DNA of 64,000 bases from Sphingomicrobium aestuariivivum (GTDB lineage: Bacteria; Pseudomonadota; Alphaproteobacteria; Sphingomonadales; Sphingomonadaceae). Each line of letters starts with the position of its first letter. The stretch's first letter is position 1. The position numbers and the translations under genes are program-made. The notes below the pieces were generated by a model that ran no database searches, was not told the DNA's origin, and saw nothing but the letters and a program-made list of their open reading frames with translations. Where the stretch lies: assembly GCF_024721585.1 (NCBI RefSeq), contig NZ_CP102629.1, positions 1,932,501 through 1,996,500 on the forward strand, given 5' to 3'. Below are positions 28,958 to 37,328 of this stretch, one piece after another.

Positions 28958-29800
28958 CTAGCGTTTGGAACGGGCGAGGAGCGCCTTGGCCTGCGTGAGG
29001 TGGGGGCGGTCGACCATGCGTCCGCCGACATCTAGCACGCCCGCATCGGGGTGGGCGGCGAAGGCATCGACGATGGCTTTCGCGCGCGCCACTTCGGTGT
29101 CGCTCGGCGTGAAGGCGGCGTTGATGATCGGCACCTGCGCGGGGTGGATGGCGAGCTTGCCGGTAAAGCCCTCGGAGGCCGCGGCGCGGGCTTCCTCCTT
29201 GAGGCCGTCCTCGTTGCGGAAGTCGGTATAGACGCCGTCGACCGGCTGCGCGCCGGCGGCGACCGCGCCTGCGAGGCAGAGCGAACGGGCGAGCTGGTAG
29301 GTAAAGGCGAGCTTGCCGTCGCGGTCATATTTGGACCGCGCACCGAGCGCGGCCGACAGGTCCTCGGCGCCCCAGCTCATCGCGGCGAGCGGGGCCTGCG
29401 TGCCCTTGTAGCTGCCGAGGTTGAACAGGCTGGCGGGCGTCTCGGTGACGATGGCGTGGATCGGGATCGAGCCGGTCGAGTGGGCGAGGTGGACGAGGTC
29501 ATCCTCGCTCTCGGCCTTGGGCAGGACAATGCCTTCGAATTCGGCCTTGGAGAAGAGCTTCAAATCCTCGCGATGCTCGGGCGCGAACATCGGGTTGATG
29601 CGCACCCACCAGCGCGGGCCGCCGTCGCGGGGGCCGAGCTCCTTGAGGAGGTCGCGGGCATAGGCCTTGGCGGCGGGCGCGACACTGTCCTCGAGATCGA
29701 AGATGATCGCGTCGGCTTCGGAGGCGAGCGCCTTGTGGATCTTCTTTTCGCTATCGGCGGGGACGAACAGCCAGCTACGCGGCGGGGGCAGGTCGGACAT
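28958..29800 (-). CDS. HpcH/HpaI-CitE family CoA-ester lyase
   Basis: A 280-residue member of the citrate-lyase-beta/malyl-CoA lyase family. PRSWLFVPADSEKKIHKALASEADAIIFDLEDSVAP (start), WVRINPM, GIVLPKAES, IVTETPASLFNL and MSWGAEDLSAALGA are the family's substrate and Mg-binding blocks. It cleaves or forms 3-hydroxyacyl-CoA esters such as malyl-, methylmalyl- or citramalyl-CoA. ATG 29800 gives the standard N-terminus and overlaps the stop of the MaoC gene (ATGA), so the hydratase and lyase are coupled and probably act in succession. Exact substrate unknown. Confidence 0.85.
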   Translation of the reverse strand: MSDLPPPRSWLFVPADSEKKIHKALASEADAIIFDLEDSVAPAAKAYARDLLKELGPRDGGPRWWVRINPMFAPEHREDLKLFSKAEFEGIVLPKAESEDDLVHLAHSTGSIPIHAIVTETPASLFNLGSYKGTQAPLAAMSWGAEDLSAALGARSKYDRDGKLAFTYQLARSLCLAGAVAAGAQPVDGVYTDFRNEDGLKEEARAAASEGFTGKLAIHPAQVPIINAAFTPSDTEVARAKAIVDAFAAHPDAGVLDVGGRMVDRPHLTQAKALLARSKR

Positions 29801-30246
29801 CAGGACTTCCGGAGGAGCGCGGAGCGCTTGAAGGACAGGACGAGTTCGTCGCGCTGGTTGAAGGCGCGATGTTCCCAGGTGACGATGCCCGCATCGGGGC
29901 GCGACTTGCTCTCGCGGACGGCGAGGCATTCGCTTTCGATCTGCAGCGTGTCGCCGACGAAGACGGGGCGCGGGAACTTCAGCTCGTCATAGCCGAGATT
30001 GGCGACCAGCGTGCCGAGCGTGGTCTCGCCCACCGAGATGCCGACCGCGAGGCTGAAGGTGAAGCAGCTGTTGACAAGCGGCTTGCCGAATTCGGTCTTG
30101 GCCGCGACCTCGTGATCGAGGTGCAGCGGCTGCGGATTGTGGGTGAGGGTGGTGATGAGGAGATTGTCGGTCTCGGTCACCGTGCGCGTGATGGGGTGGC
30201 GCACGATATCGCCCACCGACCACTGATCGAAATAACGTCCGGACAT
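29800..30246 (-). CDS. MaoC-family acyl-CoA hydratase
   Basis: A 148-residue hotdog-fold protein. [34 protein letters not shown] carries the hydratase motif region (NPQPLH), and [15 protein letters not shown] and [12 protein letters not shown] follow as in MaoC/mesaconyl-CoA hydratase-like proteins. With the CitE-like lyase directly downstream it could hydrate an enoyl-CoA such as mesaconyl- or itaconyl-CoA to the hydroxyacyl-CoA that the lyase cleaves; this pairing is known from C5-dicarboxylate and methylmalyl-CoA pathways, but here it is inference. Confidence 0.8.
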   Translation of the reverse strand: MSGRYFDQWSVGDIVRHPITRTVTETDNLLITTLTHNPQPLHLDHEVAAKTEFGKPLVNSCFTFSLAVGISVGETTLGTLVANLGYDELKFPRPVFVGDTLQIESECLAVRESKSRPDAGIVTWEHRAFNQRDELVLSFKRSALLRKS

Positions 30247-30264
30247 GGGCTAAGGGCCTAGGGG

Positions 30265-30564
30265 CTAGGCGGCTTGCCCGCAAGACGCCTTGCGCGTCGC
30301 GTCGATTGCGGCGGGCAGGAGCTTCATCTTGAGGTCGTGCATGCCGATGCCCTCGACCGTCTCGCGGCGGTCGTCCGAGCGCACGACATTGGCGATATGG
30401 CCGAGGATCTGCATGACGATGTCGATCGTCTGCAGGCTCGTGCAATGCTTGGTAATGGTGTCGATATCGGCGGCCAGCTCGTCACCCATGATCTCGAGGA
30501 GCTTGCGCGCTTCCTCCAGTTCGTGGGCGAGGCTCTGGTCGAGCATGTCGGGCGAACGTGTCAT
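30265..30564 (-). CDS. Small helical protein of unknown function
   Basis: A 99-residue, mostly alpha-helical cytosolic protein between the ThDP enzyme and the MaoC gene, ending 18 bases before the latter. I see heptad-like hydrophobic spacing and the stretch LQTIDIVMQILGHIANVV. Its D-x-x-x-Q spacing recalls the phosphatase motif of CheZ-type proteins, but the rest does not let me assign it. ATG 30564 has no strong ribosome site; ATG 30546 is an alternative. Its reading frame has normal codon use for the region, so I take it as real. Confidence 0.55.
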   Translation of the reverse strand: MTRSPDMLDQSLAHELEEARKLLEIMGDELAADIDTITKHCTSLQTIDIVMQILGHIANVVRSDDRRETVEGIGMHDLKMKLLPAAIDATRKASCGQAA

Positions 30565-30595
30565 GAGAATCGCAAGTAAGCCGAGAGGGTTAAGA

Positions 30596-32911
30596 TCAGG
30601 TGAGGAGAATCTCGGCCATCGCTTCGGTAATCGCCGCCGGATCAAGGCGGTAGGTGGCGTAGAGGTCGGCGAGGTTGCCGGTCTGGCCGAAGCGCTCGAC
30701 GCCGAGCGGCGCGACGCGCTGGCCGAGCACGCCGCCGAGCCATGACAGCGAGGCGGGTGCGGCGTCGCACAGGGTGACGAGGCCGGCGCGCGGACTGAGA
30801 CGCGACAGAAGCGTCTCGGCGTGGCTCGGCTGGCGCTGGCCGTCCCAGCGGGCTGCCTGCGCGGCGGTCCAGCCGCGGTGGAGGAGGTCGGGCGAAGTGA
30901 CGGCGAGCAGGCCGAGACCCGGGATGTCGGCGGACAGCTCCTCATGCGCCGCGAGCGCTTCGGGCATGAGCGCGCCCATGGCGACGATGGCGGCTTCGGC
31001 GCCCTCGGCGGGTTGCTTCAGCCAGTAGCCGCCCTCGAGCGCGCCAGCCTTCCAGTCGTCATTGTCGCGCGCGACCTGCTGCACGGGGCGGGTCGACAGG
31101 CGCAGGTAGGTGCTCTCGCCATCGGGATCGTCGATCAGCGCGAAGGCGTGGCTCATCATCGCGGCCAGTTCGTCGGCGAAGGCGGGTTCGTAGTGGCGGA
31201 GCCCCGGCTGGCCCATGGCAATGAGCGGCGGGTTGATCGACTGGTGCGCGCCGCCTTCCGGCCCGAGCGTCACGCCCGAAGGGGTGGCGACGAGGAGGAA
31301 GCGGGCGTCCTGGTAGCAGCCGTAGTTGAGGCTATCGAGGCCGCGCGCGATGAAGGGATCGTAGAGCGTGCCGATGGGGAAGAGCCGCTCGTTCCAGTGA
31401 TCGCCCGCCAGCCCTGCGGCGGCGAGCATGAGGAAGAGGTTGGATTCGGCAATGCCGAGCTCGATGTGCTGGCCGCTGTCGTTGCCCGCCCACTTCTGGG
31501 CGCTGGGGATCTTGGCCTTGGCGAAGACGTCCTCCATCGCGCGGCGCTTGAACAGGCCGCGGCTGTTCACCCAGGCACCAAGGTTGGTCGAGACGGTAAC
31601 ATCGGGCGAGGTGGTGAGGATGCGGTCGGCGAGCTCGCCGCCCGCCTTTGACAGGTCCATGAGGATGCGGCCGAAGGCGGCCTGCGTCGACTGCTCCTCG
31701 CCCTCGGGGGCGGGGAGCTCGGGAATGGGGACCGAGCCGAAGCTTCGCGGGCGCTTCTCGCGCTTGATGCGGGTCTCGTCGAGGACCGCCTCGACCTTGG
31801 GGACCATGTTGTCGGAGAGGCCGGCAAACTTGTCCCATTCTGCGCCCTCGGCGATGCCGAGATCGTCGCGCCAGGCGGCGATCTGCTTGGGGTTCATGAG
31901 GCCGGCGTGATTGTCCTTGTGACCTGCGAAGGGGAGGCCGAAGCCCTTCACTGTCCAGGCGATGAAGAAGGTCGGCGTGTCGTCCTTTTTCGCTTCCTCG
32001 AAGGCCTCGACGAGCGTTTCCATGCAATGGCCGCCGAGGTCGGTCATCAGGCTGCCGAGCTGCTCGTCATCCTTGTGCGCCGACAGGAAGGCATCGGCCT
32101 TCTTCCCGAGATCGTCGGACAGGCGCTGCCGCCATGCCGCGCCGCCCTGGTAATGGAGCGCGGCAAAGTCGGCGTTGGGGAGTGTCTCGAGCCAATCGCG
32201 GACCGCCTTGCCGCCCTTGCCCGAAAGGGCCTTCTCGAGGCGCTTGCCGAAGCGGAGCTCGACCGAGCGCCATCCGCAGGCGGAAAAGATTTCGTCGAAG
32301 CGCTCGAACATGCGGTCGGCGCTGGTCGCATCGAGGCTCTGGCGGTTGTAGTCGACGATCCACCACAGGTTGCGCACGTCATGCTTGGCGCCCTCGATGA
32401 TGGCTTCGTAGATATTGCCCTCGTCGAGTTCGGCATCGCCGATGAGCGCGACGAAGCGGCCGCGCTCTTCCTCGGCGATCTTTCCTTGCGCGGTGAGCAG
32501 GTCCTGCACGAGGCTGGAGAAAAGGGTGATGGCCACGCCGAGGCCGACGCTGCCGGTCGAGAAATCAACGGGGATCGTGTCTTTCGTGCGGCTGGGATAG
32601 CTTTGCGCGCCGCCGAGGCCGCGGAAATTCTCGAGCTTTTCGAGGCTCTGCGAGCCCAAGAGATAGTGGATCGCGTGAAGGATCGGGCCGGCGTGCGGCT
32701 TTACCGCCACGCGGTCATTGGGCCCCAATGCGTGAAAATAGAGCGCGGTCATGATCGCGCTGATCGACGCCGAGCTCGCCTGGTGCCCGCCGACCTTCAC
32801 CCCGTCCGATTTCTCGCGCAGGTGATTGGCGTTGTGGATGGTCCAGCTGGCGAGCCAGCGCAGGCGTTCGTCGAGGGCGGCGAGGGCTTCGGTGTCGGGC
32901 GAGGAAGTCAT
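30596..32911 (-). CDS. AceE/transketolase-like thiamine-diphosphate enzyme
   Basis: A 771-residue ThDP enzyme. The N-terminal domain has VGGHQASSASISAIMTAL and the cofactor motif LIGDAELDEGNIYEA...VDYNRQSLD (about 155-190), which matches homodimeric pyruvate dehydrogenase E1 (GDGEMDE type) better than true transketolase. The second domain has WAGNDSGQHIELGIAESNLF (ThDP-activating Glu) and a GPEGGAHQSI stretch; a third domain ends the protein. It is shorter than AceE (about 890). No E2 or E3 partner is adjacent. It lies upstream of MaoC and CitE-like genes on the same strand, so a 2-keto acid or ketose substrate in that pathway is possible. Confidence 0.75.
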   Translation of the reverse strand: MTSSPDTEALAALDERLRWLASWTIHNANHLREKSDGVKVGGHQASSASISAIMTALYFHALGPNDRVAVKPHAGPILHAIHYLLGSQSLEKLENFRGLGGAQSYPSRTKDTIPVDFSTGSVGLGVAITLFSSLVQDLLTAQGKIAEEERGRFVALIGDAELDEGNIYEAIIEGAKHDVRNLWWIVDYNRQSLDATSADRMFERFDEIFSACGWRSVELRFGKRLEKALSGKGGKAVRDWLETLPNADFAALHYQGGAAWRQRLSDDLGKKADAFLSAHKDDEQLGSLMTDLGGHCMETLVEAFEEAKKDDTPTFFIAWTVKGFGLPFAGHKDNHAGLMNPKQIAAWRDDLGIAEGAEWDKFAGLSDNMVPKVEAVLDETRIKREKRPRSFGSVPIPELPAPEGEEQSTQAAFGRILMDLSKAGGELADRILTTSPDVTVSTNLGAWVNSRGLFKRRAMEDVFAKAKIPSAQKWAGNDSGQHIELGIAESNLFLMLAAAGLAGDHWNERLFPIGTLYDPFIARGLDSLNYGCYQDARFLLVATPSGVTLGPEGGAHQSINPPLIAMGQPGLRHYEPAFADELAAMMSHAFALIDDPDGESTYLRLSTRPVQQVARDNDDWKAGALEGGYWLKQPAEGAEAAIVAMGALMPEALAAHEELSADIPGLGLLAVTSPDLLHRGWTAAQAARWDGQRQPSHAETLLSRLSPRAGLVTLCDAAPASLSWLGGVLGQRVAPLGVERFGQTGNLADLYATYRLDPAAITEAMAEILLT

Positions 32912-32960
32912 GTCTTCGCCCTAGCCGAGCGCGAGCGTTCCGCCAATGTCGCTTGTCGTC

Positions 32961-33146
32961 CTAGCGGCCGCAGCTATTGATCCCGAGGAGGCTGTAGGCC
33001 GGGCAGGTGCCGACGAGACCCGTCACCAGCGGGACGAGGCCGAGCCAACCCCAGCTGGTCTTCGGTCCGACAAAAACCATCGCGACGAGGATCAATCCGA
33101 TCACGACACGGGCGACGCGATCAATCTTTCCGACATTGTGAAGCAT
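32961..33146 (-). CDS. Small membrane protein, DUF2892/YgaP-like
   Basis: A 61-residue protein with two hydrophobic helices (RVVIGLILVAMVFVG and LVPLVTGLVGTCPAYSLLG). The opening MLHNVGKIDRVARV and the CPAYSLLGI end are the signature of DUF2892 inner-membrane proteins, often linked to sulfur or rhodanese functions. AAGGAGA lies seven bases before ATG 33146, which decides the start over an upstream in-frame ATG. Confidence 0.85.
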   Translation of the reverse strand: MLHNVGKIDRVARVVIGLILVAMVFVGPKTSWGWLGLVPLVTGLVGTCPAYSLLGINSCGR

Positions 33147-33212
33147 GAGGGGGTCTCCTTCTTGAGCTCCCTCATCCATGACAGCGCCCGCGGCGGGACG
33201 CCTTGACCGGCG

Positions 33213-34160
33213 TCAAGACAGTCCGACGAGATAGGCCATGTAGGCAGCATAGCCCGCCAGCAGCACGGCTCCCTCCCAGCGGTGGATGGTCCAACCGGTG
33301 CGCAGGAACATGAGCAGCAGGCCCACGGTGGCGAGCAGGATCCAGATGTCGAGCCCCGCGATCTCGGGGGGCACGCCCAAGGGATGGACGATCGCGGTCA
33401 GGCCGAGGATGCCGAAGATGTTATAGATGCAGCTGCCGACCACATTGCCGAGCGCAACGTCGGGCTCGCGCTTCCACGCGGCGGCGAGACAGGCGACCAG
33501 TTCGGGCAGGCTGGTGCCGAGCGCCACGACCGACAGGCCGATCACCGCCTCGGAGACACCCATCGCGGTGGCGAGCTCGATCGCGCCGCCGACGAGGAAC
33601 CGCGCGCCGAAGATGACGCCTGCGATGCCGGCGAAGGTGAAGAAGACGAGCGCGAGCGTGTTCGAGGGCGCCGCGGTTGCCTCGTCGACATGCTCCGTGG
33701 TGCTGTCGGTTGCGGCGTTCTTCTCGGAGAAATAGGCGTAGAGAATGTAGCCGATCAGGCCCGCAAAGAGCGCGGCGCCGATGGCGCGGCTGACCCCGCC
33801 CGCGAGCACGGCACCGAGGGCCGCAAGCCCCGACAGCCCCAGCGCCAGCCCGTCGCGACGAAAGGCCTTGCGGCTGATGGGGATGGCGATCACCAGCGCC
33901 GAGGCGCCGAGGATGAGCAGGATATTGGCGATGTTCGAGCCGATGACATTGCCGATGGCGATGTCGGGCGAACCCGCGAAGGCGGCCTGGATGCTGGTGA
34001 CCAGTTCGGGTGCCGAGGTGCCGAAGCCGACGATGGTGAGGCCGGCAAGGAGCGGCGAGATGCCGAGCTTGCGGGCAAGACCGACGGTGCCGCGAACGAG
34101 GAACTCGCCGCCGGCGGCGAGCAGGACGAGACCGAGGAGAAGCGCGAGCCAGCTGGGCAT
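33213..34160 (-). CDS. Calcium/sodium antiporter (CaCA family, YrbG-like)
   Basis: A 315-residue membrane protein with about ten helices arranged as two inverted repeats. The two alpha-repeat signatures GFGTSAPELVTS (about 46-57) and ALGTSLPELVAC (about 214-225) are clear, each followed by an N-rich segment (GNVIGSNIANILLILG; GNVVGSCIYNIFGILG). A charged loop with Glu/Asp (about 145-165) separates the halves. It exchanges Ca2+ or another cation for Na+ or H+ across the inner membrane. It stands alone, with 66 bases before the DUF2892 gene. Confidence 0.9.
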   Translation of the reverse strand: MPSWLALLLGLVLLAAGGEFLVRGTVGLARKLGISPLLAGLTIVGFGTSAPELVTSIQAAFAGSPDIAIGNVIGSNIANILLILGASALVIAIPISRKAFRRDGLALGLSGLAALGAVLAGGVSRAIGAALFAGLIGYILYAYFSEKNAATDSTTEHVDEATAAPSNTLALVFFTFAGIAGVIFGARFLVGGAIELATAMGVSEAVIGLSVVALGTSLPELVACLAAAWKREPDVALGNVVGSCIYNIFGILGLTAIVHPLGVPPEIAGLDIWILLATVGLLLMFLRTGWTIHRWEGAVLLAGYAAYMAYLVGLS

Positions 34161-34222
34161 GGGAATGCGCTAACGGCTGGGGCGGCGACGGCAAGCGAAA
34201 TCTTGCCGATGGGCCAAGGTCA

Positions 34223-35374
34223 TCAAGCGGTCAGGCGGTGCAAGTGGAGGCGTTCTTCCTCGTCGGTGCCGTAGATCGCCACCGCATTGCGGCCGGCATC
34301 CTTGGCCCGGTAAAGCGCCTGGTCGGCCGCCGCATAGGTCTGGCCCAGCGGGCGGCGATGGACGTAGGACGCGACGCCGAAACTGGCGCTCAATCGTGTC
34401 TTTTCGGAGAAGGCCTCGTGGCGATAGGCGGCGAAGTCGGCGCGTAGCTGTTCGGCAAGCTCGGCGGCACGCGCGAGCGAATAGCCGGGCAGCGCAATGG
34501 CGAATTCCTCGCCCCCGAAGCGCCCGGCGCAAGGCGCTGCCTGTTCGAGCAGGGTGGCGAAGTGGCGGATCACGTCATCGCCCACGCCATGGCCGTAGCG
34601 ATCGTTGATCGACTTGAAATGATCGATGTCTGCAAGGACGATCGCGCCAAACCGCGGGCTCTGGGCGCGCACCGCATCGCCGAAGGCACGGCGGTTGAGC
34701 AGGTCGGTCATGCCGTCATGCTCGGACTGGCGACGATAGTGGCGCAATTCGCTCTGCACGATGGCGGCGATGGTCAGCAACACGACGGCCGGCACCGCAA
34801 AGGCGCTGCTGACGAGCAGGACGCCCGGCAGCCATTCGGCACCGAATTCGGGATAGGCGCTCCCAGCATCGAGCAGCGAGGGGAAGAAAGGCAGGCGCAT
34901 GGCATCGCCGATCGCCATCGCTCCCATCGCGACCAGCATGGCCGTGCGGATGCCGCCATGGTCTCGCCGCCACAGGAACAGCAGGATATTGGCGTAGACG
35001 ACCAGCCCCGCGGCCATGGCCGGCAAATGCTCGACCCGGATCGGTGCCCCCATGGCAACGAGCGCGACCGACGTCGCCGCCCCGGCAGCCCACAGCTTGA
35101 ACAGCCAAGGCGCCGACAGCTTCCCGCCCATGGCGAGCCGGATCGACTGGCCCACCAGCCAGACGGTGAGCGGGTCCATGGCGTAGAGGAAGGCGCGGGT
35201 CAGCGGGCCGTGGCCGCCATCGACATAAAGGAAGGTGTTGAACCCCCCGATCAGGAGGCCGGCGGCGAGATAGGAGGTCGCCTCGTGACGCGTCGGCCCG
35301 ATGCGCACGAACAGGACCACGCCCGCAAGGACGCTGACGAGGATCAGGAGGAGGGTGTACAGATCGACACTCAC
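34223..35374 (-). CDS. Membrane-anchored diguanylate cyclase (GGDEF)
   Basis: A 383-residue protein. About six hydrophobic helices fill residues 1-210, followed by a short linker and a GGDEF domain (about 222-370) with DGMTDLLNRRAF, ADIDHFKSINDRYGHGVGDDV and the active-site motif GGEEF. The residues before GGEEF (EQAAPCAGRF) lack the RxxD inhibitory site, so product feedback by that site is not expected. It should make c-di-GMP at the inner membrane in response to an unknown signal. The start is GTG 35374 without a convincing ribosome site, so the exact start is uncertain. Confidence 0.85.
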   Translation of the reverse strand: MSVDLYTLLLILVSVLAGVVLFVRIGPTRHEATSYLAAGLLIGGFNTFLYVDGGHGPLTRAFLYAMDPLTVWLVGQSIRLAMGGKLSAPWLFKLWAAGAATSVALVAMGAPIRVEHLPAMAAGLVVYANILLFLWRRDHGGIRTAMLVAMGAMAIGDAMRLPFFPSLLDAGSAYPEFGAEWLPGVLLVSSAFAVPAVVLLTIAAIVQSELRHYRRQSEHDGMTDLLNRRAFGDAVRAQSPRFGAIVLADIDHFKSINDRYGHGVGDDVIRHFATLLEQAAPCAGRFGGEEFAIALPGYSLARAAELAEQLRADFAAYRHEAFSEKTRLSASFGVASYVHRRPLGQTYAAADQALYRAKDAGRNAVAIYGTDEEERLHLHRLTA

Positions 35375-35449
35375 GCGGGGAGCTTAACCGCGAGTTTAAT
35401 CACGTAAAAGGGCTAAAATTCACCCGAGTTGGTTAATAATCCGCAAGGC

Positions 35450-35857
35450 TCAAACTGTGTCTTCGCGGTCGTCGTAGCGCGCCTGGGCGGCGCGGATGCA
35501 GTCGATATGCTCGATCGCCCAGTCGCCCAGCGCCTTGACGGGGCCGGTAAGCGACCGGCCGAGTTCGGTCAGCTCGTAATCGACCCGCGGCGGGATGGTC
35601 GGGGTGACCGTGCGATCGACGAGGCCGTCGCGCTCCAGACCGCGCAGGCTGCGGGTGAGCATGCGCTGCGAGATGCCGTCCACCTCGCGCTTCAGCTCGT
35701 TGAAGCGGCGGCTGCCGGTGGCCAGCACCATGACGATGAGCATCGACCATTTGTCGCCGACACGGTTGAGGACGGGGGCGACATTCTTGCAGCCGGCGAG
35801 GTGGAGATGTTCGAGCTCGGGCTCGTCAGTCTCGGCTCGCCGCGTGGTTACATCCAT
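35450..35857 (-). CDS. HxlR-family transcriptional regulator
   Basis: A 135-residue winged-helix regulator. GCKNVAPVLNRVGDKWSMLIVMVL, RRFNELKREVDGISQRMLTRSLRGLERDGLV and VDYELTELGRSL are the HxlR signatures. A Cys near the N-terminus (LAGCKNV) is where thiol-sensing members such as YodB keep their reactive Cys. It is divergent from an azoreductase gene, the same arrangement as YodB with AzoR1 in Bacillus, which suggests quinone or electrophile sensing. I start at ATG 35857 (GAGG upstream); ATG 35866 and TTG 35872 are alternatives. Confidence 0.82.
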   Translation of the reverse strand: MDVTTRRAETDEPELEHLHLAGCKNVAPVLNRVGDKWSMLIVMVLATGSRRFNELKREVDGISQRMLTRSLRGLERDGLVDRTVTPTIPPRVDYELTELGRSLTGPVKALGDWAIEHIDCIRAAQARYDDREDTV

Positions 35858-35916
35858 GTGCCTCATCCCCAAAAATGTGCCGTCTTGCGGGCGGAACCCA
35901 TAGGCACGATATGCGT

Positions 35917-35939
35917 CTAGGTATCAAACAGTGACTTAG
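35917..35939. promoter_or_regulatory. Putative HxlR operator before the azoreductase gene
   Basis: CTAGGT (35917-35922) and ACTTAG (35934-35939) form an inverted repeat with an 11-base spacer and one mismatched pair, ending 14 bases before the azoreductase ATG. Size and place suit a dimeric winged-helix repressor. Confidence 0.45.
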
Positions 35940-35953
35940 AAAGCGAGTCCCCG

Positions 35954-36496
35954 ATGACCATTCTCCATATCGACAGTTCGACGCAGGGCGATGCCAGCGT
36001 CACGCGTGACCTCACCGCTTATGCGGTCGGCAAGATGACAGGCGAGAAGGTGGAGCGCCTCGACCTGGTTGCCGACCCGATCCCGCACCTCGTCGGTCGG
36101 CCGGAGGCCAATGCCTATGTCGAGCAGCTGAAGGCCGCCGACACCATCGTCATCGGCGCCCCGACCTACAACTTCACCGTGTCGACCCAGCTCAAGGCCT
36201 GGATCGACCGCGTCGCGGTGGCGGGCGAAACCTTCCGCTACACCGAGAACGGCCCCGAGGGGCTGCTGCGCGACAAGCGGGTGATCGTCATGATCGCGTC
36301 CGGCGGTGTGTATGAGGAAGGCCACAGCTTCGAGCATAACCAGAGCTACCTGCGCGCCTTCTTCCAGTTCCTCGGGCTCGAAGCGGAATTCGTGATCGCC
36401 AACGGCGTGGCGATGGGCGAGGAAGCGCGTGCCAAGGCCATCACGGAAGCGAAAGCGAAGATCGACAAGATCGCCGCAAGCCGCGAATTCGCCTGA
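35954..36496 (+). CDS. azoR: FMN-dependent NADH-azoreductase / quinone reductase
   Basis: A 180-residue flavodoxin-fold oxidoreductase. ILHIDSSTQGDASVTRDLT is the FMN phosphate loop region, and IGAPTYNFTVSTQLKAWIDRV and IASGGVYEEG complete the AzoR pattern. Such enzymes reduce quinones and azo compounds by two electrons and protect against electrophiles. It is shorter than E. coli AzoR by about 20 residues. It is divergent from the HxlR gene and followed by a strong hairpin terminator. Confidence 0.88.
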   Translation: MTILHIDSSTQGDASVTRDLTAYAVGKMTGEKVERLDLVADPIPHLVGRPEANAYVEQLKAADTIVIGAPTYNFTVSTQLKAWIDRVAVAGETFRYTENGPEGLLRDKRVIVMIASGGVYEEGHSFEHNQSYLRAFFQFLGLEAEFVIANGVAMGEEARAKAITEAKAKIDKIAASREFA

Positions 36497-36521
36497 TCGG
36501 AGAGACTGAATAGGAGAAGGA

Positions 36522-36548
36522 GGGCGTCGCCGACGGGCGGCGCCCTTT
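36522..36548 (+). terminator. Rho-independent terminator after azoR
   Basis: GGGCGTCGCC (36522-36531) pairs with GGCGGCGCCC (36536-36545), with one wobble, around a GACG loop; TTTCTATTT follows. It also separates azoR from the convergent gene that ends at 36549. Confidence 0.85.
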
Positions 36549-37328
36549 CTATTTGCGCGATCGGATGGGGAGCGAGAGGAAGAGGCCGAGCATGCAGCTT
36601 GCGGACAGGCCGATGAGCGGGGTCGGGTAGGGCCCGACGAGCGAGGCGACGAGCGCCCCGGTCCAGAAGGCTGCGATCGCCTGGCCATCGCGGTGCGCAA
36701 GGAGCGCCCACGCGCCAAAGCCCATCGACAGCAGGCAGGCGATGAGGGCCGGCAGCGGCATGGCCGGCAGCGATTGCACCATGTTTTCGACGAAGGCCAC
36801 CGTCTGTCCCTCGCCCCGCGCGAAGAGGATGGCGACGGCGACGAGGCTGAGATGGGCAAGGTTGAGGTTCAGGCGGCGCTGCTGGCGCTCGCGATGCAGG
36901 CCGACCCCCGCGACGAGGGCGAGAAAGGTGCCCGGATCGGGCTGCACGACGAGCAGGACGGCCGACAGCAGCATGGCCGCGACCCAATATCCGTCCGTTG
37001 GCGCGCGGAGCAGGAGCGGGAGGAGGATGAGTGCGGGCTGGAGCGTGACGGGGCCGAGCGCGAGCCAGCGCCGCGCACCATCGAATTCCGGGCCGACGAC
37101 CAGCGGCGCCGCCAGAAGCAGCGGGACGAGCAAGACCGCCCATCGCGGCAGGCGCGGCGCGAACCGCCGGAGCGCGAGGTGCAACGCCAGACCGAGCACG
37201 AGCGCGGCTCCATAAGCTGCCATCAGTCCGCGGGGCGCACCGGCAAGAGCCGCACCGCCTAGCGCGCAGAGCCCCGCGAGAAACATGAGCGCGCCCGGTC
37301 GCAGCGGCGCCGGGCGCGTCATGACCAT
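36549..37328 (-). CDS. Short SEDS-like (FtsW/RodA-related) membrane protein
   Basis: A 259-residue protein of about eight hydrophobic helices. The stretch PEFDGARRWLALGPVTLQPALI resembles the NGARRWI..G...QPSE block of FtsW/RodA, and VQPDPGTFLALVAG resembles QPDLGTALV. It lacks the remaining 100 or more residues of a normal 370-residue SEDS polymerase, and the usual QPSE reads QPAL, so peptidoglycan polymerase activity is doubtful. ATG 37328 overlaps the stop of the E2 gene (ATGA), making it the last gene of the keto-acid dehydrogenase operon. Relationship by motif only. Confidence 0.55.
   Translation of the reverse strand: MVMTRPAPLRPGALMFLAGLCALGGAALAGAPRGLMAAYGAALVLGLALHLALRRFAPRLPRWAVLLVPLLLAAPLVVGPEFDGARRWLALGPVTLQPALILLPLLLRAPTDGYWVAAMLLSAVLLVVQPDPGTFLALVAGVGLHRERQQRRLNLNLAHLSLVAVAILFARGEGQTVAFVENMVQSLPAMPLPALIACLLSMGFGAWALLAHRDGQAIAAFWTGALVASLVGPYPTPLIGLSASCMLGLFLSLPIRSRK

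Noticed and set aside
30596-32911. Simple annotation as classical transketolase of the pentose-phosphate pathway
   Set aside because: The cofactor motif GDAELDEGN and overall length fit the homodimeric keto-acid dehydrogenase E1 group better, so I left the substrate open.
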